From the NCBI RefSeq assembly GCF_016613475.2, contig NZ_CP071517.1:1-64000 (forward strand): DNA of 64,000 bases, given 5' to 3'. Shown here piece after piece: positions 45,167-53,607 of this stretch (position 1 is the stretch's first letter; each line of letters starts with the position of its first letter). The stretch is from Lysobacter arenosi (GTDB lineage: Bacteria > Pseudomonadota > Gammaproteobacteria > Xanthomonadales > Xanthomonadaceae). Position numbers and translations under genes: made by a program. Below the pieces are notes generated by a model. It did not search any database, was not told the DNA's origin, and saw only the letters and a list, made by a program, of their open reading frames with translations.

Positions 45167-45180
45167 TTGATCCGGATCAA
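45167..45180. promoter_or_regulatory. FNR/ANR-type binding site
   Basis: TTGATCCGGATCAA, a perfect match to the FNR consensus TTGAT-N4-ATCAA, in the 184-base gap between ppk2 (minus) and the Tat-exported oxidoreductase (plus). The palindrome is centred about 62 bases from the ppk2 ATG and 122 from the other ATG. Which gene it serves is uncertain; promoter hexamers are weak on both sides. Confidence 0.7.
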
Positions 45181-45295
45181 GTGTGCTGGTGCGGAAACCG
45201 GGACGTTTTCCCAGGTCATGGACCCGTGCCGCATTGCACATGCATTCGCTTGGCGATGTGCTAAGAATCGCGCCGACCCGCCAGGAATCCCTTGC

Positions 45296-46435
45296 ATGAC
45301 CACCACCCGTCGTGACCTGCTCAAGTTCGGCGCACTCGCCGCTGCCTCCGCCGCGCTTCCGCAATGGGCCTGGGCAAAGCAATCAAAACCGGTTGAGCGC
45401 GCGGCCAAGCCGCTGAACATCCTGATCCTCGGTGGCACCGGTTTCACCGGTCCGTTCCAGGTGAACTACGCGCTGGCACGCGGGCACAAGGTGACCTTGT
45501 TCAATCGCGGCAAGCGTCCGTCGCCGGAGTGGCCGGGCGAAGTCGAGCAGCTCTTCGGCGACCGCAATACCGGCGACCTCAAGTCGCTGCAGGGGCGCAA
45601 GTGGGACGTGTGCATCGACAACCCCACCAGCCTGCCGTTCTGGGTGCGCGATGCCGGCAACGTGCTCAAGGGCAACGTCGGCCATTACCTCTTCATTTCC
45701 ACCATCTCGGTCTACGCCGATGGCAGCAAGCCGGGCATCACCGAGGACGCGCCGCTGGCGGTGTACGAGGGCAAGGATGCGATGGCCGAGACGCAGGAGT
45801 CGCTGCGTGCCGACATCGAGCATCTGTACGGTCCGCTGAAAGCGCTGAGCGAGGCCGAGGCGCACAAGCAGTTCGGAGAGCGGGTCACCATCGTCCGCCC
45901 CGGTTACATCGTCGGTCCGCGCGATGAAACCGATCGCTTCACTTATTGGCCGCATCGCGTTGCCCAGGGTGGCGAGATGCTGGTGCCGGGGGATGGTTCC
46001 GACCCGGTGCAGATCATCGATGGTCGTGATCTTGGCGAGTGGATGATCCGCCTGGCCGAGGCGGGCACGCTGGGGACGTTCAACGCGGTTGGCCCGGCCA
46101 AGCCGCTAAGCACCACCGCCATGCTCAAGGGTTGCGAGCGTGTCACCGGCAAGAAGCCGACCTACACGCATGTGTCGCCGGAGTTCCTCGAGGAGCAGAA
46201 GGTCGAGTTGCCGATCTGGGTTCCTTCGAAGAGTGGTCCGTACGCGGGCTATGGCGCGGTCAGCAATGCACGCGCGATCGGCGCCGGTCTCACCTACCGC
46301 CCGTTCGATACCACCGTGACCGATCTGCTTGCCTGGTTCCGCAGCCAGCCGGCCGAGCGTCAGGCGACGCTGCGTGCGGGCATTACGCGCGAGCAGGAAG
46401 CGACGCTGCTGAAGGCGTGGCGCGCAAAAGCGTAG
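45296..46435 (+). CDS. Tat-exported NAD(P)-dependent epimerase/dehydratase-like oxidoreductase
   Basis: A 379-residue protein with a twin-arginine signal (TRRDLLKFGALAAASAALP, cleaved near QWAWA). The mature part is an extended SDR: NILILGGTGFTGPFQVNYALARG (Rossmann glycines), LFNRGKRPSPEWP, DVCIDNPTSLP, FISTISVYAD. The usual YxxxK is not obvious; RVTIVRPGYIVGPRDETDRF and IIDGRDLGEWMIRL follow. Export by Tat suggests folding with a bound nucleotide before translocation. The ATG at 45296 has AGGAA upstream. Substrate unknown. Confidence 0.88.
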   Translation: MTTTRRDLLKFGALAAASAALPQWAWAKQSKPVERAAKPLNILILGGTGFTGPFQVNYALARGHKVTLFNRGKRPSPEWPGEVEQLFGDRNTGDLKSLQGRKWDVCIDNPTSLPFWVRDAGNVLKGNVGHYLFISTISVYADGSKPGITEDAPLAVYEGKDAMAETQESLRADIEHLYGPLKALSEAEAHKQFGERVTIVRPGYIVGPRDETDRFTYWPHRVAQGGEMLVPGDGSDPVQIIDGRDLGEWMIRLAEAGTLGTFNAVGPAKPLSTTAMLKGCERVTGKKPTYTHVSPEFLEEQKVELPIWVPSKSGPYAGYGAVSNARAIGAGLTYRPFDTTVTDLLAWFRSQPAERQATLRAGITREQEATLLKAWRAKA

Positions 46436-46470
46436 CTGGTTGGCGTCGGGTCGGCGTCGTCCGCCGGGCC

Positions 46471-46491
46471 GTCATCCCCGCGAGGGCGGGG
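46471..46491. repeat. REP-like intergenic palindrome, variant
   Basis: Preceded by GTCAT, arms CCCCGC and GCGGGG around GAGG. Related to the elements at 19226 and 59045. It fills the gap between the convergent Tat oxidoreductase and DUF3108 genes. Confidence 0.55.
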
Positions 46492-46526
46492 GGTCAGTGC
46501 GTTGCCCGCAGTGCGGTGATTCGGTA

Positions 46527-47246
46527 TCAGCGCACCGACTGCACGCGCAGGTCGATCGCGTCCTGGCCCTTGTCGCGCTGCAGGATCCGCGCCGGCACCG
46601 GCATGCTGTCGACGATCCAGGCGATGGTCTGCTTTTTGCCGTGGCTGGCCATGACCTTGGTCGCCTGCACCGGCTTGCCGTCGACGGTGATCTGTTCCTT
46701 GCCGGCGACGGTGTAGTTGAGCTGCTTGACGCGCCCGTCCTCGACCATGCGGTAGCTCATCGGCTTGCCCGCGGCCAGGTCGCGCACGACCGCCAGGTTG
46801 ATCAGCAGGGCATCGAGGTCGCCGCTCTGCAGCTTGATCGGTCCGGCACGTTCGGGCTTGACGTCACCCGTCCAGCTCGCGACCCCGCGGCCCCAGTCGT
46901 AGGTGGCGTTCTTGGTCTTGCCCTTGCCCAGGACCTTGGTGCTGTCGGTGCCCGACAGCGGTCGCCATTGCCCGCCGTTTTCCTCGAAGACGGTGGTCTG
47001 GCGCACGTCGGCGAGCGGCGCGGTGACCGCCAGGCTGTACTTCCAGCGATTGGCGCCGTCGGCGGCGAGGGTCATGCGGCCGGTGCCGACCACGCCCATG
47101 TAGCTGGCCTGGTAGTCGGCGGTGAAGGGCTTGATCGCCAGCGCGGGTGCGCTGGCCACCATCAGCAGCGCAGCAGCGAACATGCCGTGCAACCGCGGGC
47201 CGTGCAGCCGCGGGCGGGTCAGGGTGGTGGTCAGCTTGGTGGCCAT
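46527..47246 (-). CDS. DUF3108 exported protein, second copy
   Basis: A 239-residue exported protein: signal region with a basic start and hydrophobic MFAAALLMVASAPALA, then the DUF3108 domain (KPFTADYQASYMGVVGTGRMTL, GVASWTGDVKPERAG, MPVPARILQRDKGQDAIDL). Function unknown. The ATG at 47246 overlaps the stop of the first copy by one base, with AGGAG upstream. It lies at the end of the purM-DUF2238-purN-DUF3108-DUF3108 run. Confidence 0.87.
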   Translation of the reverse strand: MATKLTTTLTRPRLHGPRLHGMFAAALLMVASAPALAIKPFTADYQASYMGVVGTGRMTLAADGANRWKYSLAVTAPLADVRQTTVFEENGGQWRPLSGTDSTKVLGKGKTKNATYDWGRGVASWTGDVKPERAGPIKLQSGDLDALLINLAVVRDLAAGKPMSYRMVEDGRVKQLNYTVAGKEQITVDGKPVQATKVMASHGKKQTIAWIVDSMPVPARILQRDKGQDAIDLRVQSVR

Positions 47247-47969
47247 CACTGGGCTCCTCTGTAGTCGACCAGGCGCAGGTCGAAGGTGTCTTCGCCGTTC
47301 TCACGCTGCAGGATGCGCACCGGCGTGGGTACGCCGTCGACGACCCACACCACGGTTTCTTCGTTGCCCTGCACGCGCGCGACGCGCATCGCATTGAAGC
47401 TCATGCCATCGACGGAGACGCTCTCCAGATCGTTGGCGACCGCATAGCGGTGGTCGCGGGCGCGGCCGTTGTCGACGAAGCGGTAGTCGAGCGTGCGTCC
47501 GGGCTGCGCGTCGCGGATGATGGCCAGGTTGATCAGCAGGCCACTCATGTCGCCATCGCGCAGCGGCACGGGGGCCTGGCGGTTCTTCTTCACGTCGCCG
47601 GTCCAGCGCGCCGAGTGGTTGCCCCAGTCGTAGCTGCCGGTGATCTGCTTGCCGACGAACAGGGCCTTGCGCACCGTGCTCTGGCTGAGCGGGCGATAGG
47701 CATCGCCGACCGTGTCGAAGACCGTGCTCTGCTGCGCGTTGACCCCTGCCAGGCCCATCAGGCCGCGGGTGCCGCGCATGTTGAGATCGATCCGCCAACG
47801 CCCGGCGTCCGGCACGACCTGCATCGTCGCCTCTCCCAGCGCCTTGCCGGCGTTGAAAACCTGGTAGTCGGCAACGAACGATTCCAGTGCCAGCGCGGGT
47901 GCGGAAGCCGCCAGGGCACAGCAACAGCGCAAGTGCGCGAAAGCGGGAGGCACGCAGGAGTGGCTTCAT
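47246..47969 (-). CDS. DUF3108 exported protein, first copy (frameshift in signal peptide)
   Basis: Homologous to the next gene (LESFVADYQVFNAGKALGEATM, GDMSGLLINLAIIRDAQ, VPTPVRILQRENGEDTFDL). The natural start is the ATG at 47969, which has GAAGG upstream and begins MKPLLRASRFRALALLL. About 16 codons later the frame must change by one base (near 47917-47921) to reach CALAASAPALALESF, which completes a signal peptide. Without the shift, a GTG at 47953 gives a poor N-terminus. It looks like a single-base sequencing error or a recent mutation. Overlaps the second copy by 1 base. Confidence 0.75.
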
Positions 47970-48000
47970 CAAACCTTCGATGGGGGGACGGACCGGATTC

Positions 48001-48681
48001 TCAGACTGCCACGGATGCCGGGTCGTCGGAAACGTGCAAAACACCGGCGGAATCTAAGCGCAGTGCCGTAAACAGCGCATGACCGTCGAGGGTGATGGTT
48101 GTCCCGTGTTCAGCCAGCCGGCCGGCCGCGGCCAGGCGCAGCACCGCCACCAGCAGCGGGTGCTCGACCGCCAGCACGCGAGTCGCCAGGGCTTCGGCGT
48201 CATCGTCGGCGCGTACCGGGACCACCGCCTGCGCGATCACCGCGCCTGCGTCGAGTTCGGGGATGACGAAGTGGACGCTGGCGCCATGCTCGCGCTGGCC
48301 GTCGGCCAGGGCGCGCGCATGCGTGCGCAGGCCCGGGTAGCGGGGCAGCAGCGAGGGGTGGATGTTGAGCAGCCGGCCGCGGAAGCGGCTGACGAAGCCA
48401 TCGCCGAGGATGCGCATGTAGCCGGCACAGACCACCCAGTCCGGCCGGCATGCCGCGACGGCATCGGCGAGGGCGGCGTCGAAGGCTTCCCGGCTCGGGA
48501 ATGTCCGGGCGTCGGCGCTCCAGCGAAGTGCCGGGGCGACCCGTTGCAGCACCGCCGCGGCCGGTTTGTCGGAGAACACGCCGACGATCTCGGCCGGCAG
48601 TTCCCCGACCGAAATCGCATCGAGGATGGCCTGCAGGTTGCTGCCCCGGCCCGAGGCCAGCACCGCGATGCGCGCGGACAT
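48001..48681 (-). CDS. purN: Phosphoribosylglycinamide formyltransferase
   Basis: Third step of purine synthesis, formylation of GAR by formyl-THF. 226 residues. Motifs: IAVLASGRGSNLQAIL (phosphate site), VVCAGYMRILG, and LLNIHPSLLPRYPGLRTHARAL with catalytic His and, further on, HFVIPELDAGAVIAQA with Asp. The ATG overlaps the stop of the DUF2238 gene by 1 base; purM lies upstream in the same run. Confidence 0.96.
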   Translation of the reverse strand: MSARIAVLASGRGSNLQAILDAISVGELPAEIVGVFSDKPAAAVLQRVAPALRWSADARTFPSREAFDAALADAVAACRPDWVVCAGYMRILGDGFVSRFRGRLLNIHPSLLPRYPGLRTHARALADGQREHGASVHFVIPELDAGAVIAQAVVPVRADDDAEALATRVLAVEHPLLVAVLRLAAAGRLAEHGTTITLDGHALFTALRLDSAGVLHVSDDPASVAV

Positions 48682-49310
48682 CAAGCGACCTCCGCCGAGG
48701 CGGCATAGGCCGTCTCGGCCCGACGCGGCCATGCAACCAGCGCGCCCAGCGTCGCCAGCAGCATGTCGGCGTGGGCATCCCACAGATCGCCCTGCTGGCC
48801 GTTGTAGGCTTCGGCGGCTTCGGGCGACATGGTCAGGGCGATGCCCCATTCCAGCCATTCATAGACCAGGCTCGCGCACATGATCAGCATCAGCGCGAAC
48901 GCGAAGGCCTGGCGCGGAGACAAGCGAGGCCAGCGCTGCTGAACATGCTCGCGCAGGGCCGGCGCCAAGCACACGCCGAACAGCAAGTGGATGAGGCGGT
49001 CGGCGTGATTGCGTTGCCAACCGAACGCCTGCTGCGGCGACCAGCCGGTCAGTGCCCGCATCCATTCGTCGTACGGCAGGTTGGAATAGAGCCAGCGCGC
49101 GGCCACGCAGTGCACCGCGATGAACGCGCAAACCAGTGCGAAATCGAACGTGCGCATCGGCCAGCGCCGGTCATGGCGCCATAACCAGAACAGGCCGACC
49201 ACGGTCAGGCTGCTGTGGAGCGCCTGTTCCACAGGCCAATGCGGCGCGATCCAGGTAGCAAGGAACACGGCCAAGGTCAGGCCGAGTGCGAACTGCTTGT
49301 CGCGCTGCAT
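48681..49310 (-). CDS. DUF2238 membrane protein
   Basis: A 209-residue inner membrane protein with about six hydrophobic segments (FALGLTLAVFLATWIAPHW, FALVCAFIAVHCVAARWLY, FAFALMLIMCASLVYEWLEW). The motif GWQRNHADRLIHLLFGVCLAP and the C-terminal DLWDAHADMLLATLGAL contain conserved His/Asp residues of the DUF2238 (YjdF-like) family. Function unknown. Placed between purM and purN with a 1-base overlap to purN, which ties its expression to purine genes without an obvious reason. Confidence 0.85.
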   Translation of the reverse strand: MQRDKQFALGLTLAVFLATWIAPHWPVEQALHSSLTVVGLFWLWRHDRRWPMRTFDFALVCAFIAVHCVAARWLYSNLPYDEWMRALTGWSPQQAFGWQRNHADRLIHLLFGVCLAPALREHVQQRWPRLSPRQAFAFALMLIMCASLVYEWLEWGIALTMSPEAAEAYNGQQGDLWDAHADMLLATLGALVAWPRRAETAYAASAEVA

Positions 49311-49349
49311 GTTTTTGGGGGGCCTGGTTCTGGGGACTCGGGTCTTTGA

Positions 49350-50396
49350 TCAGCCGATGTGCACGCGCTCGCCGTCGCCGGCCTTGACCACTTCGCCGAT
49401 CTGGCGATGGCTCAGGCCCAGACGGTCGAGGTCGGCGCTGACCGCGGCGACATCGCCCGGGGCGACCACCAGCACGAAGCCGACGCCGCAGTTGAAGGTG
49501 CGCCACATGTCGTCGTTGGGCACCGCACCTTCGCGCTGCAACCAGTCGAACACCGGCGGCAGGACGATGCTGGAGGCCTCGATCTGCAGGCCCAGGCCAT
49601 CGGGGATCACGCGGATGATGTTCTCGGTCAGGCCGCCACCGGTGATGTGTGCCATCGCATGCAGGTCGTGCTTGCCGAGCAGTTCCAGGATCGGCTTGAC
49701 GTACAGCGCGGTCGGCGCCATCAGCGCGTCGATCAGCTTGACCCCGCCCAGGTCGAGGTCGGCCGGGCGGCCGGCGCGGTCATAGATGCGGCGCACCAGC
49801 GAGTAGCCGTTGGAGTGCGGGCCGCTGGAGGCGATGCCGAGCAGCACGTCGCCCTGGCGCACCTTGGCGCCGTCGAGCAGCTTGGACTTCTCGACCGCGG
49901 CGACGCAGAAGCCGGCCAAGTCGTACTCGCCCGGCGGGTACATGTCGGGCATCTCGGCCGTTTCACCGCCGATCAGCGCGCAACCGGACATTTCGCAGCC
50001 CTTGGCGATGCCGCCGACCACGGCCACGGTGGTGTCGACGTCGAGCTTGCCGGTGGCGAAGTAATCGAGGAAGAACAGCGGCTCGGCGCCCTGCACCAGC
50101 ACGTCGTTGACGCACATGCCGACCAGGTCGATGCCGATGGTGTCGTGGCGGTTCAGCTGCTGGGCCAGCTTGAGCTTGGTGCCGACGCCGTCGGTGCCGG
50201 AGACCAGCACCGGCTCCTTGTACTTGCCCGACAGGTCGAACAGGGCGCCGAAGCCACCCAGGCCACCCATCACCTCGGGACGGAAGCTGCGCTTGACCAG
50301 CGGCTTGATGCGTTCGACGACCTCGTTGCCCGCGTCGATGTCGACGCCGGCATCGCGGTAGGTGATCGTGGTGGGGCTGGGGGGAGTGCTGGACAC
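49350..50396 (-). CDS. purM: Phosphoribosylformylglycinamidine cyclo-ligase
   Basis: Fifth step of purine synthesis (AIR synthetase). 348 residues from a GTG start. Motifs: [80 protein letters not shown]. Divergent from the DUF2066 gene; TAAAAT 35 bases upstream of the GTG is a good -10 candidate. No PurR operator was recognised. Confidence 0.96.
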   Translation of the reverse strand: MSSTPPSPTTITYRDAGVDIDAGNEVVERIKPLVKRSFRPEVMGGLGGFGALFDLSGKYKEPVLVSGTDGVGTKLKLAQQLNRHDTIGIDLVGMCVNDVLVQGAEPLFFLDYFATGKLDVDTTVAVVGGIAKGCEMSGCALIGGETAEMPDMYPPGEYDLAGFCVAAVEKSKLLDGAKVRQGDVLLGIASSGPHSNGYSLVRRIYDRAGRPADLDLGGVKLIDALMAPTALYVKPILELLGKHDLHAMAHITGGGLTENIIRVIPDGLGLQIEASSIVLPPVFDWLQREGAVPNDDMWRTFNCGVGFVLVVAPGDVAAVSADLDRLGLSHRQIGEVVKAGDGERVHIG

Positions 50397-50431
50397 GGGC
50401 GGCCTCGGCGGTCGCGGGATATGAAGCGGCG

Positions 50432-50437
50432 ATTTTA
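50432..50437 (-). promoter_or_regulatory. Candidate -10 element of purM
   Basis: TAAAAT on the minus strand, in the 172-base gap between purM and the DUF2066 gene, predicting a leader of about 29 bases. No consensus -35 hexamer at normal spacing. Confidence 0.4.
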
Positions 50438-50568
50438 CCAGCCGTGACGCCTTCGAATGGACGTCAAGACGCCACTGCGGCACCATTTCCGCTCAATACG
50501 CACCACCAGGGATTGCGATGGTTCGGGTAATTGGCACGGAAACACGCTCTACAAGCGGCGCAACAGGC

Positions 50569-51678
50569 ATGCTGGGCCGCATGACGATCCATACGAATGT
50601 CCCCTCCAGGGCCCTGGGCCTGGCAATTGCGCTGCTGCTGGCACTGCTGACCAGCTTCGGCGCCGCTGCGCAGCGCGTGGAGGGCGATCGCGCCCGCGCC
50701 GAAGGCATCTATGCCACCGAAGTTCAGGTCAACGGCCAGGGCGAGGGCGAGCGCAATTCCGCCTTTGCCCGCGGGCTGGCGTCGGTGCTGGGCAAGCTGT
50801 CGGGCGATCGCGGCGCGGCCTCGCGGCCCGGCGTGGGCCAGGAGCTGCGCCAGGCCAAGACCTACGTGGAGAGCTACGACTACCGCCAGGACGAGGGCCT
50901 GGGTCCGACCGGCGCGCCGAGCTTCCGCACCACCCTGGTGATCAAGTACGACGAGGAAGCGGTCAACGAGCTCGCCGCCACGCTCGGCATCCCGGTCTGG
51001 CCGCAGCCGCGCCCCAAGCCGGTGCTGTGGCTGGCGATCGACGACGGTAGCGGCCCGCGCCTGGTCGGCCTGCCGCAGGTGAACGCGGCCCGGCCGGCGC
51101 TGAACCGCGCCACCGAGCGCGGTTACAAGCTCGGCCTGCCGACCGGCAACGCCGCCGAACAGGCGGCCGTGGGCGCGATCTGGCGTGGCGACAGCGCCGC
51201 CGTCGCCCGCGCATCGGCCCGCTACAGCCCGCCGATGCAGCTGATCGGCAAGCTTTACCGCGACACCACCGCAGGCTGGAAGGCCGACTGGACCTTCGTC
51301 GACGGTGGCAAGGTGTTGTCGAACTGGTCGCAGACCGGCACCGACCCGCGCCAGCTGATGGCCAACGGCGCCGACGGCGCCGCCGATGCGCTGATGAAGC
51401 GCTATGCCAAGCGCGTCACCGCCGGCCAGCCGGGCAGCTACCGCGTGACCTTCACCGGCATCGACAGCAGCGACGACTTCATCCGCCTTGCCGGTTACCT
51501 GCAGAAGCTGTCGGTCGTGCGCCGCATCACGCCGACGCGGGCGACGCCGCTGGGCCTGGAATACGACCTGGAACTGGTCAGCGGCCTGCCGGGCTTCAAC
51601 CGGATGCTGGTGCGCGATGACGTGGTCGAGGTGATGGAAGGCCTCGAGGGACAGCCGCCGGTCTACCGGCTGCGTTGA
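50569..51678 (+). CDS. DUF2066 exported protein
   Basis: A 369-residue exported protein. Signal peptide within the first 35 residues (LGLAIALLLALLTSFGAAA). The body matches DUF2066: EVQVNGQGEGERNSAFARGLASVLGKLSG, DYRQDEGLGPTGAPSFRTTLVIKYD, VLWLAIDDGSGPRLV. Such proteins have no known function and usually stand near purM and hda in gammaproteobacteria, as here. The start at 50569 has CAGG upstream; an ATG at 50581 is equally possible. Confidence 0.87.
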   Translation: MLGRMTIHTNVPSRALGLAIALLLALLTSFGAAAQRVEGDRARAEGIYATEVQVNGQGEGERNSAFARGLASVLGKLSGDRGAASRPGVGQELRQAKTYVESYDYRQDEGLGPTGAPSFRTTLVIKYDEEAVNELAATLGIPVWPQPRPKPVLWLAIDDGSGPRLVGLPQVNAARPALNRATERGYKLGLPTGNAAEQAAVGAIWRGDSAAVARASARYSPPMQLIGKLYRDTTAGWKADWTFVDGGKVLSNWSQTGTDPRQLMANGADGAADALMKRYAKRVTAGQPGSYRVTFTGIDSSDDFIRLAGYLQKLSVVRRITPTRATPLGLEYDLELVSGLPGFNRMLVRDDVVEVMEGLEGQPPVYRLR

Positions 51679-51696
51679 TTGAGACAAAAGGACGCC

Positions 51697-52842
51697 ATGC
51701 AAACGCAATCACTGGACGAGATCGCGCTGTTCCTGCGCCGGCTGCAATGGACTGCGCTCGGCCTGGGCGCGTGCTGGCTGGTGTGGTTGCTGGCGCCGAT
51801 CCTGTCGCCGTTCGCCTTCGCCCTGATCCTGGCCTGGCTGGGCGATCCGCTGGTCGACCGGATCGAACGTTCGGGCCGCTCGCGCAACACCGCCGTCGCG
51901 CTGGTGTTCACGATGATGGCGCTGCTGGTGCTGGCCGGGTTGCTGATCCTGGTGCCATTGCTCGAGCGCCAGATCACCACGCTGGTTGCTTCCCTGCCGA
52001 AGTATCGCGACTGGCTGATGGTGACGGCGCTGCCGTGGGTCGAACGCCGCACGGGGTTCGAGATCACCGACTCGCTCGACTTCACCCACTTCGCGCAGCT
52101 GGTCCGCGAGAACTGGGACCAGGCCGGCGGTGTCGCGACCACGATGCTGGGTTACCTGTCGCGCTCGGGTTCGGCGGTGCTGGCGATGGTCGCCAACATC
52201 GCGCTGCTGCCGGTGATCGCGTTCTTCTTCCTGCGCGACTGGGACCTGCTGGTCGACCGGGTCGCTTCGCTGGTTCCGCGCAACCACCTGCCCACGGTCG
52301 CGCGGCTGGCGCGCGAGTCGAGCGATGTGCTCGGCGCATTCCTGCGCGGCCAGTTCCTGGTGATGCTGGTGCTGGGCGTGATGTACGGCCTGGGCCTGTG
52401 GGCCGTCGGCCTGGACCTCGGAATCCTGATCGGCCTGATCGCCGGCCTGCTGACCTTCGTGCCTTACCTGGGTCCGGCCAGCGGCATCATCCTGGGCGTG
52501 ATCGCGGCGCTGGTGCAGTACGGCGACTGGCAGCATGTCGCCGGCGTGCTGGCGGTATTCGGTGTGGGCCAAGTCATCGAGAGCTACGTGCTGACGCCGA
52601 AACTCGTCGGCGACCGCATCGGGCTGCACCCGGTCGCGGTGATCTTCGCCGTGCTCGCTGGCGGCCAGTTGTTCGGTTTCCTCGGCATGCTGCTGGCGCT
52701 GCCGGTGGCCGCGGTGGTCAACGTGTTGCTGCGCTACGCGCAGGAGCGCTACCGGCACAGCAAGCTGTATGTCGGTGAAAGCGCGCCCGATCCATTGGCC
52801 GATCCGCACCTGGCGCCCACGCTGGACGACAGGCAAGAGTGA
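51697..52842 (+). CDS. AI-2E family transporter (PerM-like)
   Basis: A 381-residue inner membrane protein with seven to eight hydrophobic helices. Early segment CWLVWLLAPILSPFAFALILAWLGDPLVD, middle cytoplasmic or periplasmic helices, then VLGAFLRGQFLVMLVLGVMYG, LLTFVPYLGPASGIILGVI and IESYVLTPKLVGDRIGLHPV. The family includes putative AI-2 exporters and sodium/proton antiporters, so the substrate is uncertain. AAAGGA precedes the ATG. A GTGA overlap with an upstream GTG possible for hda suggests coupling with hda. Confidence 0.93.
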   Translation: MQTQSLDEIALFLRRLQWTALGLGACWLVWLLAPILSPFAFALILAWLGDPLVDRIERSGRSRNTAVALVFTMMALLVLAGLLILVPLLERQITTLVASLPKYRDWLMVTALPWVERRTGFEITDSLDFTHFAQLVRENWDQAGGVATTMLGYLSRSGSAVLAMVANIALLPVIAFFFLRDWDLLVDRVASLVPRNHLPTVARLARESSDVLGAFLRGQFLVMLVLGVMYGLGLWAVGLDLGILIGLIAGLLTFVPYLGPASGIILGVIAALVQYGDWQHVAGVLAVFGVGQVIESYVLTPKLVGDRIGLHPVAVIFAVLAGGQLFGFLGMLLALPVAAVVNVLLRYAQERYRHSKLYVGESAPDPLADPHLAPTLDDRQE

Positions 52843-52901
52843 GTGAGAGTTCCGGTTGTGAAAGATCCGGTGGTGAAAGATCCGGTCGTGAGAGGCCCGC
52901 A
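52843..52901 (+). repeat. Imperfect 15-base tandem repeat before hda
   Basis: Four consecutive units of the form GTGARAGWTCCGGTN (52843, 52858, 52873 and, diverged and one base shorter, 52888), followed by a related GTGAGCGTTCCGC at the hda start. The units fill the space between the AI-2E stop and the GTG of hda. Confidence 0.7.
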
Positions 52902-53603
52902 GTGAGCGTTCCGCAGTTGCCGCTGACGTTGCGTTATCCGCCTGACCAGCGACTCGACACGTTCGTGCATGCACCCGCGGGAACCGTGGAGCAGTTGCAC
53001 GCGCTGGCGACGGGCGCGGCTGCCGTGCGCACCGACAATGTCTATCTCGCCGGCCCGTCGGGCGTCGGCAAGACCCATCTCTTGCTGGCGACGTGCGCGG
53101 CGACCGAAGCAGCGGGGCGCCGTGCCGCTTACCTGCCGCTGCTTGCCGCCGCCGGCCGCTTGCGCGACGCGCTGGAAGCGCTGGAAGGCAACGACCTGAT
53201 CGCGATCGACGGTCTGGAAGTCATCGCCGGCAACCGCGACGATGAAGTCGCCCTGTTCGATGCGCACAACCGTGCGCGCGCTGCCGGCGTGGCGCTGGTC
53301 TATGCCGCGCGCGACATTCCCGATGCGATCGGTCTGGGCCTGCCGGACCTGCGCTCGCGCCTGGGGCAGTGCACGCGGATCACGCTGGCACCGCTGGATG
53401 ACGAAGGCCGGCGCGAAGTACTGCGCCAGCGTGCGCAGCGGCGCGGGCTGGTGCTGGAGGAGGCGGCGCTGGACTGGCTGCTCAAGCGCGTCGGTCGCGA
53501 CCTGGGCGGTCTGACCGCGTTGCTTGATCGCCTCGATCGCGCATCACTGGCGGCGCAGCGGCGGATCACGGTGCCGTTCCTGCGGCAGACGCTCGGAAGC
53601 TGA
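52902..53603 (+). CDS. hda: DnaA regulatory inactivator Hda
   Basis: AAA+ protein that, with the DNA clamp, promotes hydrolysis of DnaA-ATP and prevents over-initiation. 233 residues from the GTG at 52902. QLPLTLRYPPDQRLDTFVHA at the N-terminus carries the clamp-binding motif (QLPL), Walker A GPSGVGKT (51-58), Walker B LIAIDGLE, sensor and C-terminal helices QRAQRRGLVLEEAALDWLL. An in-frame GTG at 52839, overlapping the upstream stop, would add 21 Ser/Gly/Glu/Arg-rich residues encoded by the tandem repeat and is less likely. Confidence 0.92.
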   Translation: MSVPQLPLTLRYPPDQRLDTFVHAPAGTVEQLHALATGAAAVRTDNVYLAGPSGVGKTHLLLATCAATEAAGRRAAYLPLLAAAGRLRDALEALEGNDLIAIDGLEVIAGNRDDEVALFDAHNRARAAGVALVYAARDIPDAIGLGLPDLRSRLGQCTRITLAPLDDEGRREVLRQRAQRRGLVLEEAALDWLLKRVGRDLGGLTALLDRLDRASLAAQRRITVPFLRQTLGS

Positions 53604-53607
53604 CGCG

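Noticed and set aside
52839..52901. GTG at 52839 as the hda start
   Set aside because: It overlaps the upstream stop attractively, but the added residues are encoded by the 15-base repeat and are Ser/Gly/Glu/Arg-rich, unlike Hda N-termini; MSVPQLPL at 52902 matches the clamp-binding start.
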